This document shows positions 31,355 through 42,625 of a stretch of 64,000 nucleotides of DNA, in pieces. The position numbers and the translations under genes were made by a program. The stretch is taken from positions 62,001 to 126,000 of the forward strand of contig NW_025946061.1 of the NCBI RefSeq assembly GCF_000764305.2, written 5' to 3'. The DNA comes from Hyalella azteca. Its lineage: Eukaryota > Arthropoda > Malacostraca > Amphipoda > Hyalellidae. Position 1 is the stretch's first letter, and every line of letters begins with the position of its first letter. The notes under the pieces were generated by a model. It was not told where the DNA came from. It saw only the letters and a program-made list of their open reading frames with translations, and searched no databases.

Positions 31355-31575
31355 AGAAGTACATGCCATGACCTTCGATGTCATAACCTTCGTCATATAA
31401 CCTTCGATATCATAACTTTCAATGTCATAACTTACGATGTCATGACCTTCGATGTCATAACCTTCGTCATATAACCTTCGATGTCGTAACCTTCAATGTC
31501 ATAACTTTCGATGTCATGACCTTCGTTGCCATAACATTCGTCATATACCCTTCGATGTCACAACCTTCGGCAAAT
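31355..31575 (+). repeat. 15-18-bp minisatellite flanking gene X acceptor
   Basis: About a dozen variants of CATAACCTTCGATGT, directly upstream (in gene X sense) of the 31351 exon acceptor. Confidence 0.9.
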
Positions 31576-32242
31576 TCTAGCGGAAATGACGCAATTCAAG
31601 CGAACCCAAAGCGGGCATAATTTCAAGTAAGTGGAAACATTTTCTATAAATATATGGGAAATTTCTGTTGAATTTTCTTTTGAATTTCTATTGAATTTGT
31701 GATTAAAGCAATCAAGTGACAATTATGCAAATCACGTCGATTTCGTTGACTATAACGAGGTGGACTAACGCAACCGAACAAAACATACAAGCCCACTGCA
31801 TTTTAAGCTGCAGAATAATTGAAATTTATAAAAACTCATATGTTCACTACACGTTTAAAAAATATTGCTTGTCAGGCTGAAAATTTAGCTAGAGAATCAA
31901 GAACTAATTAGTAGAAGTAACGAATCTCATTTCCTAAACAAAACGATTTCCCTTCCTTAATAAAACGACAAAATTAAACTAGGTGTTTCTTGCCCTTATA
32001 TCATATCTTTATCCATTTTGCGAGAAATTAAGATGCGTGTCTGCTTGGCAGCTACCAAGAGACTACGTAGACTAGATATCTTATTCTGATCACCGATAAA
32101 GCAAGGAACAGATGCAGATGCAATTTTTCTCCCTTTAAGTTTAGAAACGCGCGACGAAAGAAGCTGAGCAGAGAAAAGGGAAATCGAATTCACTGAAGGC
32201 TCGCAGCCAAGCAGCTGTTGACGGCGTAAGGAAAAACTCTCA
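31576..32242. other. gene X intron
   Basis: Non-coding. Nothing recognised, although the plus-strand segment 32000-32240 is moderately GC-rich. Confidence 0.5.
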
Positions 32243-32243
32243 C

Positions 32244-32612
32244 CTGCCACATGCAAGGCAGTACATCTGCTGTACAGTCACGTGCTCGAGGCAGCATTCA
32301 AACACTACGAGGTAGCACATATGCTGTACAGTCACGTGCTCGCGGCAGCATTCAAACACTACGAGGCAGTACATCTGCTGTACAGTCACGTGCTCGCAGC
32401 AGCATTCAAACACTACATCAAACACTACGAGGCAGTACATCTGCTGTACAGTCACGTGCTCGCGGCAGCATTCAAACACTACGAGGCAGTACATCTGCTG
32501 TACAGTCACGTGTTCGCGGCAGCATTCAAACACTACGAGGCAGTACATATGCTGTACAGTCACGTGCTCGCGGCAATTCTCATCCATTTCGGGGCAGCAC
32601 TTTCGTTGTACA
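32244..32612. repeat. 54-bp minisatellite, open in several frames
   Basis: About six units of ACATCTGCTGTACAGTCACG + TGCTCGCGGCAGCATTCAAA + CACTACGAGGCAGT. The unit is a multiple of three, so open frames arise on both strands (plus: KHYEAVHLLYSHVLAAAF; minus: YCLVVFECCREHVTVQQM). On the gene X strand it ends at GTGGCAG|GTGAGAG, a strong donor-like site at 32243. I do not call a protein. Confidence 0.85.
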
Positions 32613-33724
32613 GTCACGCATTACAATCATTCTACAAAACGGGGCGCTCAGCCGAACATTTTTCGTCTGAAGCACTGAAGCATCTTGGAGCTGTACAAAT
32701 ATTCATTGCAATTGTAAGAATAAATATTTTTTGAAGACATTGATAACTAACGCGCACGATATACTAATGAAGATGAATAACGTGAACGATAGTCAGATGA
32801 AGATCTTGAAAGAGAAACGAAGTTCACGTAATCGGGAAGAAAGCGAAAGAAGTTAAGATAATAACTCACACAGTATAAACTTCATAGCAGAATCTATGAA
32901 AGTTTCCAATGAATTGCAATCTACAATCATTAGATAAATCATTGCGAGTTTCGCGCGCGGTTCGAAGCAACAGATGTCTGGAGAAAATTGATTGGAACAA
33001 TAGGAAAACTGTTATAAACTTTTATTCCTAGTGCATTGATTTAATCGAAATTTAGTCCTAAAATGTAATAAAAATATTTCGATAATAATGAAGATAGCAA
33101 GGACATTATGCACTGTCAAATGATTCTGGAATCGAATACATGAATAGATGATCACTATAAACAACAGAAAATGTTCTAAAAAAGTAGTTTGAAGAGCAAA
33201 CGTACCACCTAATTTATGTACATCCGAATGTTGTCTCAAGAACCGCTGCAAATATGGAAGATAAATAATGCACATGTTTATGTACAGTAAAAACCATCGC
33301 GTTGCACCCAACAAACTAGAAATCATAAAAGGATTTCATTTCATAACAATATCCTTGATTAAGCACCAGTTTGCGCGTATCCCTGAGAAATTAATGCATC
33401 TATTGAGATATAAATGTACAATTCTTTCCAATTAATTTATTTATGTCTGAAAATTAGTATGTGTTCGTAAATTTTTGATTGATTGATTCATGTTCCCCGA
33501 GTTAAGACATTTATACGTGAACAATGTAGTTGTGATATAATACAAATATTTCACATTAAATATATTGAGGTGTTGTCAATGCATTCACAGTTTATGGTTT
33601 CAATTTTTGGGTCTTGGTAATTATGTGTGCGGAAAATTTACTGTACAATGCAGAATAATTCATAAAGAAGGATGTAATTAATATTCAGATACAGCAACAC
33701 GCCTTGAAAAAAACTTGTACTTAC
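32613..33724. other. gene X intron
   Basis: AT-rich, no feature seen. Confidence 0.5.
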
Positions 33725-33766
33725 TTGGACGGGAGCGGGAACTGCCTGAGCAGAAGCCTTTGCGTT
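33725..33766 (-). CDS. gene X micro-exon
   Basis: 42 bp, phase 0 to phase 0, from CGGTTGCAG to the donor GTAAGT, encoding NAKASAQAVPAPVQ. It lies between the signal-peptide exon and the conserved exon and keeps both joins in frame. Confidence 0.7.
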
Positions 33767-34069
33767 CTGCAACCGAAATGAAAAAAGCAGTATTAGAAAT
33801 TATGCGGCAAATGAGAAAAAATGCACAGGGCGCAAAAGCCTATTGCGCGCACAAATTTAATGTGTGATGTTAATTAGAGTCAACTTTGCTTCTACTGTGC
33901 TTTGCAAGGCTAAGTTGAAATATTGAATTTACACGTCAAGTAGAAATGTTTTTCTTATTTATTTTATGACGAACTACCCAGTGTTGATTTAAAACTAACG
34001 ATTTCGCTGCCCGACGCTGTCTTCCAGATACTGTGACGACATTGCAATTAATGATAAGCTTCCCGTGGT

Positions 34070-34830
34070 AGAAGCTTTCATGTACGCAACAAACTTTCGA
34101 ATACGCAACAAAATTTTGAATTCTTAACCAACATTGAAATACAAAACAAACTTTCTAAAACGCAACAAACTTTCAAGCACTCAACAAACTTTTGGAAACT
34201 CAAACAACTTTCAAGTAAACAACAAACTTTTAATTATGCAACAAACTTTCAAGTACGCAACAAACTTTCAGGTGCACAACAAACTTTCAAGTGTGCAACA
34301 AACTTTCTAATACGCAACAAACTTTAAAATACGCAACAAACTTTCAAGTGCGCAACAAGCTTTCAAATACGCAACAAACTTCACAGATACGAAACAAGCT
34401 TTCAAATACGCAACTAACTATTCATATACGCGACAAACTTTCAAGTACGCAACAAACTTTCAAATACGCAACAAACTTCCAAATACGCAACAAACTTTCA
34501 AATGCGCAACAAACTTTCATGTACGCAACAAACTTTCAAATACGCAACAAACTTTCAAGAACGCAACAAACTTTCAAATACGCAACAAACTTTTCATATA
34601 CGCGACAAACTTTAAAGTACGCAACAAACTTTCAAATAGGCAACAAACTTCCAAATACGCAACAAACTTTCAAATGCGCAACAAACTTTCAAGTACGCAA
34701 CAAACTTTCAAATACGCAACAAACTTTCAAGAAACGCAACAAACTTTCAAATACTCAACAAACTTTCAGGAACGCAACAAACTTTCAAATACGCAACAAA
34801 CTTTCAAAAACACAACAAGACAAAAAACGA
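34070..34830 (+). repeat. 19-bp minisatellite, about 40 copies
   Basis: Unit ACGCAACAAACTTTCAAAT with many variants. Because 19 bp shifts frame each copy, three units give a repeating NKLSNTQQTFKYATNFQ frame with no coding meaning. Confidence 0.95.
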
Positions 34831-35020
34831 ATGAGCAGTTAACTGTGGCCCTTTTGGCTTTGCAACCGAATTCTCGTGAATTAAGATTAAACCTGTTTTC
34901 TTTCCATTATTGACAAATTTATAGAACTCGAACTCGTTCATATAAATAAATGGTCAAACCGCAATGTATTTATCGTATCTGATGTTATAATAATTTGCAC
35001 TTCTTCTTTTGCCTTCTCGA

Positions 35021-35175
35021 CACTCAGAAATTGAATAGGTCTTATGTGCAAACAGTGATGCACTTTCTGTACCTATACTTTCTTTTGGCGGCCCTAACTG
35101 TGTCAGGATGATTACCAATACAGTAGGAATAAGTGCATCGCTATTTAGACAGGGAGCCATTAATTTCTCTGAGTG
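35021..35175 (-). mobile_element. MITE family A copy
   Basis: CACTCAGAAATTGAATAGG at one end; GTGCATCGCTATTTAGACAG and CATTAATTTCTCTGAGTG at the other. Confidence 0.9.
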
Positions 35176-36909
35176 CATGCATGATCCAATGAAGCATATT
35201 TTCAGTTTCATGTGGTCTGGCGAGGCAGCTTTTTTGTCGTCTGCAGTTCTCTGCCGTAATTTCGGGTGGCGAGTTTTCTCAATGTGCCAAAAAACTACTA
35301 GAAATTGAGATGTCTGAGCTCCAACGACAACTAAGAGCTCATTTCGCTTTCTTCGAGGAAAAAATCATCATTTCATTGTTTATTATTTCTCTTTGTTCGG
35401 TTTAAAAGATATTACTTCACAATTTAACAAGCCACTTTCTTCGATTTAAAATACATCATTTCACTATTAATTAAGTGTTTTTCATCATTTTAACAGACAT
35501 AATTTCACTTTTCATTAGTGGCATTCTCTGGATTATCGGAAATAACATTTCATTCTTTATTATGTTTCTTTCTTCTATGACAAATACATCATTTCACTAT
35601 TTATTGAGTGTATTTCTCAGATTAAAAAGCTGTTACTTCACTATTTATTGAGTGCCTGATTGCGACGGTATTCGTGAGAATGTTTATATTGAGCACGCAA
35701 GCGTAGAACTAACTCGTATTAAATTTCGAATAAACTCAATATACCTTTGGCGCAAACTTCAATTACGGAAGAAAATATTTAACATATCTTAACACAAACT
35801 CCAATATATTTTTTTTGAAGTGTTAAATTTAACTGTAAAATGTTTTTCATAAATTCACGTCATAACTTTACCTTTACACTCCTTCACATTAACACATTCC
35901 AAAGCATGGGAGGCAACCATTTTTGACCTTAATATGTTTTTATATTCCCATATGTGGACTAAATTTTTTTAAACAAATGTATAATTTCTTAATAAAATTA
36001 AAAACAAAAAGCTTCAAAATAGTTTGAAAGATTAAAAAATTTACGAGCTAAATATAAGATTATGTGTAGTTTATTTTGAATTGATTATTAATTTTTCTAA
36101 CGTTTTTATGATCCACTTTTACTTATTAAATCAACGATAGATCGATTTATTTCTGTACATTTCCTATTTACTCAGAATATCATTTGATAAATCTGTTTCA
36201 CAATTGCACAATTGCTGGAATTTATAAATAAGGAGTCATTTATATATATAAATATAAACGAGCAAAATATTTCGTCACTTTGGAATTAAAGTTAACGCGA
36301 TTTTAATATCAGCAGCGATTTTTCCTTGATGTTTTTGTCAACCTAGTTGGTCACATTCGCATAACTTTCATCCCCAGATTATGTTTTTTATTTATGGAGT
36401 TCGTGCTAAACGTGGGTCGTGTTTTTGGTCATTTTTTTGAGTGACTTGACGGACGCGAGAGTGGCATTAGTGAACGTCAGAAGCGGGCTCTGGTTTTTGT
36501 TTGGTTGGTCGTCAATGAATTTTGGGACCTCCATAATTCTGAACACTTTCATTCGTGTCTATAGAACCAGCCTCTGGAAAGTAGAAGCACATTTGCTATA
36601 AATTTCTATCCCGATGGCTATCTAACTTTTTGTAATAAAACTTCAATCACGTGCTTAATAAACTCTAATTATTGTGACTTGAAGTTTGTAATGTAATCAT
36701 AAAGCTCACAATCGCTTCAGGGGAGAAACAGCTGAAACATTATTTCAGTACTTCCTGTAAAAACAATCCGAGGACAGACACAACAAAGTTAAATTGATAG
36801 GAAAACATTTACAAATTTTTTCTCAAATAAGAGGTTGAATCACGAAGAAGAAAAGAAAGATTAAATCAAACCAGAGTCTATATTTATGTAAATATTCAGT
36901 ATAACTCAC

Positions 36910-37008
36910 CAGAAACATGTCGGCAGTGAGAAGGCCTCTGGGTGCCACATTGTCACCGCTGGCATTATGGCATAGCAGTGACAGAGCGACCACCGCGGCC
37001 AACACCAC
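36910..37008 (-). CDS. gene X exon with signal peptide core
   Basis: 99 bp, phase 0 to phase 0, from TTCATTTAG to CTG|GTGAGT. It encodes VVLAAVVALSLLCHNASG then DNVAPRGLLTADMFL. After MSSAYT from the first coding exon this is a classic signal peptide (hydrophobic core VVLAAVVALSLLC, cleavage likely near ASG), so the gene X product enters the secretory pathway. Confidence 0.85.
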
Positions 37009-38289
37009 CTAAATGAACAGAAAATTAATTTTAGTTTATATAGAGAAATTGTAGTTAAAATCCATTGATGTTAACGAGCAATGAATTTGAGTATGAGAAT
37101 GTTCATTGCATTAATAACTTTAAATTAACTTAATAGTGATAAAAACAATGGGATAACCGCTTTGCATGAAGTCATTAGATTATATTTGTGTACAAAGTCA
37201 GAATTTTTTTTACGGCATTCTGGAAAATAAAGATAAATCATCAATAGTTATTAGGTGTTAAATTTAAGCCCATGCAGCGGGCTGGACGCTTTCAAACAAA
37301 ATCATCAATTATTACAGTTCATTATAATTATTATCACATAACATAATGCATTATGGCCAGCCAGCTGCTGATGCTTCTCAATATTTTTTGGAGGAAAATA
37401 ATATCCATTTAAAAATGAGCCTATTAGTATGTAATAAATCTAACTCCTAAAGAAATCTTAAAGTAGTAAAATGCAAGTGAAAGCGCCCATGCACTTTCTT
37501 CAGAGATTCGTCAAAGGTCGAGCAAAGTCGTTCACAACGTTTACCAGCTTACAATTAATAAAAACTCGAATTTATTCTAGAATCTCGTAACTATAAAGAA
37601 TGATTTTACAGGAACTACGTAAAGCCTTCAAAAGGCATTTTGTTCGACGCACGGTTATTGATATAAAAATATGAAAACGACTAATTTTTTTAAAGTTACA
37701 TGTTTTCTTAAGAAAATTATCGTGGAATCTAGAACGTAGAAAATATAAAAAAATTTCCGTTGCATTCATAAACTATAACAAAATTTTGGTGCATTCGAAA
37801 ACTGTTAAGTCAGTTTCTTATGAATTTATGATATATTTTCCTCAGAATAAATATACCAATCTGGACCAAACAAAGCGTACATTATTTTACCAAGGAAAGT
37901 TTACATATAAAGTCGAAGAAGGGCTTTCAGTTGATAATAGAAGTAATCACACGCAACTGAGCGATGATTAAGCTGATCTCAAGCTGTCGCACCCTTCCCA
38001 TCAGGCAGTTTACGTTGAACTAACGTTGATTAAACGTTGTTTGACCGTAATCGATCCGTAATAAACGTTGTTTTAGCGTTATTTTCCGGTTACTTTACTC
38101 CGGCATGCATGGGAGCGGTCGAAAGCACGTGGCTTGAGGGGAGTCACTTTCTCTGAAATTTCCCTCTAATTCTTCCCCTCACCCCAACCCCCGCCCTCCC
38201 TTCTGTTATTAACAGGGGGGGGGGATTGTAAGCAAAAATTAGTAATTTATTCGTACCGATGCTTTTTTTAAATGTAGTCGGTGACTTCT

Positions 38290-38319
38290 TTTAAAAATGT
38301 AGTCGACTACATTTTTAAA
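38290..38319. repeat. 30-bp perfect palindrome centred on GTCGAC
   Basis: TTTAAAAATGTAGTC followed by its exact reverse complement. Further direct copies of AAATGTAGTCG lie on both sides (38270-38335). Confidence 0.95.
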
Positions 38320-39848
38320 TGTAGTCGTAGCTTTCAATGACATGAGAAGGGCAAATGATCTCAAAGCAATCAAAACTTCATAAGGAAAACCTTACATTCC
38401 CTAATAAAATAAAAATAACATATTCGGGACCGCTTAGCAGAAGTCGGACCAGGTTTTACCAATGAAGAGTAGTTAAATTTTTTGTACTGTCAGTGAATCT
38501 GTGACTTTTCAACTGAAATGAAGGAGCGAACAGACTTTTTATCGATTTCTTGTATCTGTTCTCATTGATAATTTTTTTATGTTTTACTTTTGAATAATTA
38601 AATAGTGTTGTATTAAATTTTATTCATCACCTTCCCTTCTCGCCCACACTTGCTGCAAAATGATTCAATAAACAAAAACTTATAGTATTTTCCTGCAGCG
38701 TTAGCATCCACCATGCACACCAAGCTTGATGAGTGCAGGGTAAATAATTAATTAATTTCTAGCAATAATTAATGAATTTATACATAGAAATGCTTTTATA
38801 CCAATTTGGCCCAAACTTCTTGCATCATCGAAGTATTGAAAAATATAGCAACAACGTCGCTTTGACAAATGAATTCAAGAGAGAGTTGTATTGTATAATA
38901 TCTTTGTCGCAGCCATGTTCCCAGCTTATAGAGAGTGCAGCTTGGACTGTAAAAACTCCTAATTTGGAGCTGGAAACAGGATTTGAGTGGCATGTCTAAC
39001 CTGTTTTTTCCCTTATTGAACGAAAGTTTGCCCTGGTGCATCGGCATTGCTTGATAAAAACCCGGATTTTGAGATACCCCAAACCTAGTTTTTTACCCCA
39101 AATCTGCTTTTTTTTACCCCAAGCCTGCTCCTAAGGTTCTCATCTGCGCGACATGAACTTAACATGAGTGAAAAGCTGCCGCGTCATGCGGGCGCTTTTA
39201 CTTTCGGGCAATGAATCTAGAGCAAAAAATAATTTGAGAAAACGAGCCGTATTTTTCATAGTCATAAATCGTTGTGTAACATTTGGAGAAGAAAATATGA
39301 CTATAATTTCTCCTATTTCATACGACGGGAAACTTTCACCATTCAAATACGAATATAATTCACGATTTTACTCAATACATTTCCCAGTCAAATACAGGTT
39401 TTCAGAATCAAACATTTGAGCGGGATTCAACATCATTTCAGAATCAAGATGTTCAGCGGGCCTCAATTAACTTTACTATAAAAAATATAAATATTAATAT
39501 TAATATAAAAAAATATAAATATTTTAACGTTAGTTTATATTTATATGTGATGTAATTTAATATTTAAAAAAGTTAATTTCTATTTTCTTGTGAACGAATG
39601 TATTGGCGTAACTCATATATAACTCGCAAAATAAATTCCTATAGCCATTATTGCACCTGATGCAAAAGAATCGAAACTTATATCAACTGTACCCAATTGA
39701 TGGAAATAAAAATTGTTAAAAATTTATAAAAGCGGTGGCAGATGATGGATGATAGAGAGATAATAATTTGAGAACACTTCCGTTAATCCGAAAACTGGGG
39801 ATATCTCATTGAATTGTATCAGGAGGATAAAAGCATGTAAATATTTTA

Positions 39849-40035
39849 TAACTCCCAACGCAGCGTCACAAACCCTCCCATATAACTCCTATAACTCCCA
39901 ACGCAGCGCAACCAATCCTCCCATAAAACTCCAATAACTCCCAACGCAGCGCAACCAATCCTCCCATAAAACTCCTATAACTCCCAACGCAGAGCAACCA
40001 ACCCTCCCATATAACTCATATAACTCCAACGCTAT
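39849..40035 (+). repeat. about 43-bp minisatellite
   Basis: Four units of ACTCCCAACGCAGCGCAACC + AATCCTCCCATAAAACTCCTATA. Confidence 0.9.
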
Positions 40036-40252
40036 CATGCAACTCTTATAACTACGAGTCTGACTACGTACGTTGCGCTTCACGAGCGCTGCGTGCATGT
40101 AATGAGGCGGTGAATGCGTGTGATCGGTGATGTGAATGTGACGCGTGCGATCACATTACACTCACAACAATTAAGGTAACCGTAGAGTAGAACTTATAAC
40201 CGAGCAGTAACACCCCAGTCACATTTATGATATGCTTGTACATACTTAACTT

Positions 40253-40431
40253 CACTCAGAAAAATGAATAGGATACGTTGTTCAAATAGTGACAAACTTT
40301 CTTACCCACAGCACGAGTAGAAAGAGAGCGTTACTCTGATATGCTTTTTTTTGCCTGACCAAAGTGGGTCAGGATGACCCACACAAGGGCAAAATATGAG
40401 CATCACTATTTAAAAAAATAGCTCTTAATTG
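40253..40431 (-). mobile_element. MITE family A copy
   Basis: CACTCAGAAAAATGAATAGG start, AGTGGGTCAGGATGACCCAC palindrome, GCATCACTATTTAAAA block. The far end is degraded. Confidence 0.8.
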
Positions 40432-42357
40432 TTCAGGATCCTGCTATTAACATTGGCGCTGCAAATCACGTGGCAGAAAATCTACAGAAGTATTATAAGT
40501 ATATAATAAAATTTGGTCAATAACGCCGAAAAATTTGATGCATAGGCGTTCAAGTTCCTTTACATAACCTACCAATATCGCAATGACCAACATTTTTTTC
40601 AACCCGGGAGACAAAAAACTGCCCATTACCGGGTTTGTTCAGCATGCACTTTCATCATTATCCTGGCTGTGAAAAATTGGACAATTCTTCCGATTATTTT
40701 TATGTCTTCTACTCCAAATAAATTTTAGATGAGACAAGCTATTGCTCTCATTTAGTATATATTTATTATTTAGCATTAATGTGCGCAAATTTACCCAAAC
40801 TCAACACTAACGTTTCATATTCTTTCTCAAAACGTAATTACTTCAAAGCATTAGAATTGCAGGGAGGGCTTAAAGATGATCATGGATCAATAACGAAAAC
40901 TCCAGAAGCCAAACAAACTTCACGGAAACGAATAAAATTTATCAACAGGAAACGTAATTATAGCATAAACGACTTGACCTGAATTGATTTCAGGCAAAAA
41001 ATAAAATTTAAAAATGCATCCCCCAACTACTATTCCTATAACATGCGTGTCACCATATATATGTAGTATATATATAATAACTAATATTCCATACGCATTA
41101 TCTTATCGAATAGCTTTCATTCAGCGCAGCTACAGATAGTGGCATGCATTCTCAGTATGTGGTGATATCCAACGTGACTGTAACTGGAAGAGCTTCTAGA
41201 AAACACTGTAAATAAGAAAAACACAACAAAAATGAGAGTACGGTGCCCTGAATGCGCGTTTAGAAGGCACATTGAGCTTGCGGTTACTCTGATTTTTTTC
41301 GGCGGCAGCAGAAAAAATGCAGCTTCAGTAGCTCGTGGAAGCGAGGTTGCTTTCCCTTCGAACATTTTTTCGTTTCTATTTGATTTAAAATTGATTTGTC
41401 TTTCAACTTTCTTTTTGTTCGTGTGATGAATGGAACTTATCTGAAATGTTTAATGAATCTCCTGCCGAATTTATTTGCAATAAAACAAAACACTCATCAA
41501 ATGAATCTTGATTTCATTTAGAGTACCATGGACAAGAAACGTAACAAACCTCACGCCTTTTAGCACTCCTTTTTTATAAAATAGTTTTTGCGTGGAACCA
41601 GCATATCAATACTCAACTCGGAAGGCTAACCGGCGCAAATCAAGCTGCCAAATAAACAGTATTTTCGTTAAGTAAACCACGTTAATTTTCCATTAAGTAA
41701 ACAATGACATTAGGAAAGAAACATGAATTAAACAACATTCTATTGACGGATGAAGTAGAGACCATCGATAAAACCACTCACTAGGACTTTAGGACAAGGG
41801 GGCTAAGTCACTCAATAATTTTGATAAAATTTTAGTTAATAAAGACTAGTTGTCTTATTATTTAATTAAACATGTACTCCAGGCCATATAATTTTTTCTA
41901 AAGAAATAATAATAATTTTACCTTAACATAAAATTATTATATAAATAAATACTTAAATAGGGCTAGTGACGCCACAACAGTTTATGCCAGTACATGTACA
42001 TGGTATTCTACATCTCACTGACGCTCGTAAGCAAAATGTTACGCAGGAGCGGTATTCATGATTATAGGAAGCTTGATACGATAAAGTAACTCTTACGACA
42101 GCGTTAGAGATATGTACATGAAAGTTGAACGTACTGTATGATCATTGTCGCTATATTCATCACTTGAGGTCACATGAATGAAGACCGATATTGAATTTGC
42201 AGACGTTTTTTTTTGGAATTTACATTGAAAAAAACTTCTTATGCCTTTATTTTGCCCTAATTATCTGCTAAAACAACACGTAATTTAGAAAGTAGGATGC
42301 AGAAAAAGAAGATTAGGTGATATAAGCGAACTTAAAATTAATGTAATTTAAACTCAC

Positions 42358-42375
42358 CGTGTAGGCACTGCTCAT
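42358..42375 (-). CDS. gene X start codon exon (MSSAYT)
   Basis: The acceptor GACGTTGCAG at 42381 is followed by CAGCC and ATG AGC AGT GCC TAC ACG, then GTGAGT. It leaves in phase 0 into the signal-peptide exon. Without it that exon has no ATG. Confidence 0.75.
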
Positions 42376-42430
42376 GGCTGCTGCAACGTCAGGTTAAGGC
42401 ACAGGCTTTCGTGTTGCTTAAACTGTTCTC

Positions 42431-42625
42431 TGGGATATAAGAAAGATATCCGCTAAAAGAAAGAGATAATGGAAAGATATCCGCTTAAAGAAAGAGATAA
42501 AGGAAAGATATCCGCTTAAAGAAAGAGATAAAGGAAAGATATCCGCTTAAAGAAAGAGATAAAGGAGAGATATCCGCTTAAAGAAAGAGATAAAGGAAAG
42601 ATATCCGCTTAAAGAAATAGTTACA
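42431..42625 (-). repeat. 31-bp minisatellite upstream of gene X start exon
   Basis: Six units of AAAGAAAGAGATAAAGGAAA + GATATCCGCTT, in the intron between the promoter exon and the ATG exon. Confidence 0.95.

Larger units (their letters stand above)
33767..36909. other. gene X intron (33.8-36.9 kb)
   Basis: Holds a 19-bp minisatellite (34070-34830), a MITE (35021-35175) and a stretch of diverged repeats near 35380-35650 (ATTTCACTATTTATTGAGTG type). No exon recognised. Confidence 0.6.
37009..42357. other. gene X intron (37.0-42.4 kb)
   Basis: Long AT-rich intron. It holds a 30-bp perfect palindrome (38290), TACCCCAAACC repeats (about 39060-39125), a 43-bp minisatellite (39849-40035) and a MITE (40253). 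At 38708 a plus-strand ATG exon-like block (MHTKLDECR, then GTAAAT) was noted but is too short to call. Confidence 0.6.

Noticed and set aside
32251..32734. 150- and 139-residue plus-strand frames
   Set aside because: The 54-bp array is a multiple of three and opens several frames at once; no independent evidence for a protein.
34291..34842. 183-residue open frame (NKLSNTQQTF repeats)
   Set aside because: Translation of a 19-bp minisatellite; no start context, splice or composition support.
38708..38751. Plus-strand exon MHTKLDECR with CCTGCAG before and GTAAAT after
   Set aside because: Nine codons, no partner exon found; too weak.
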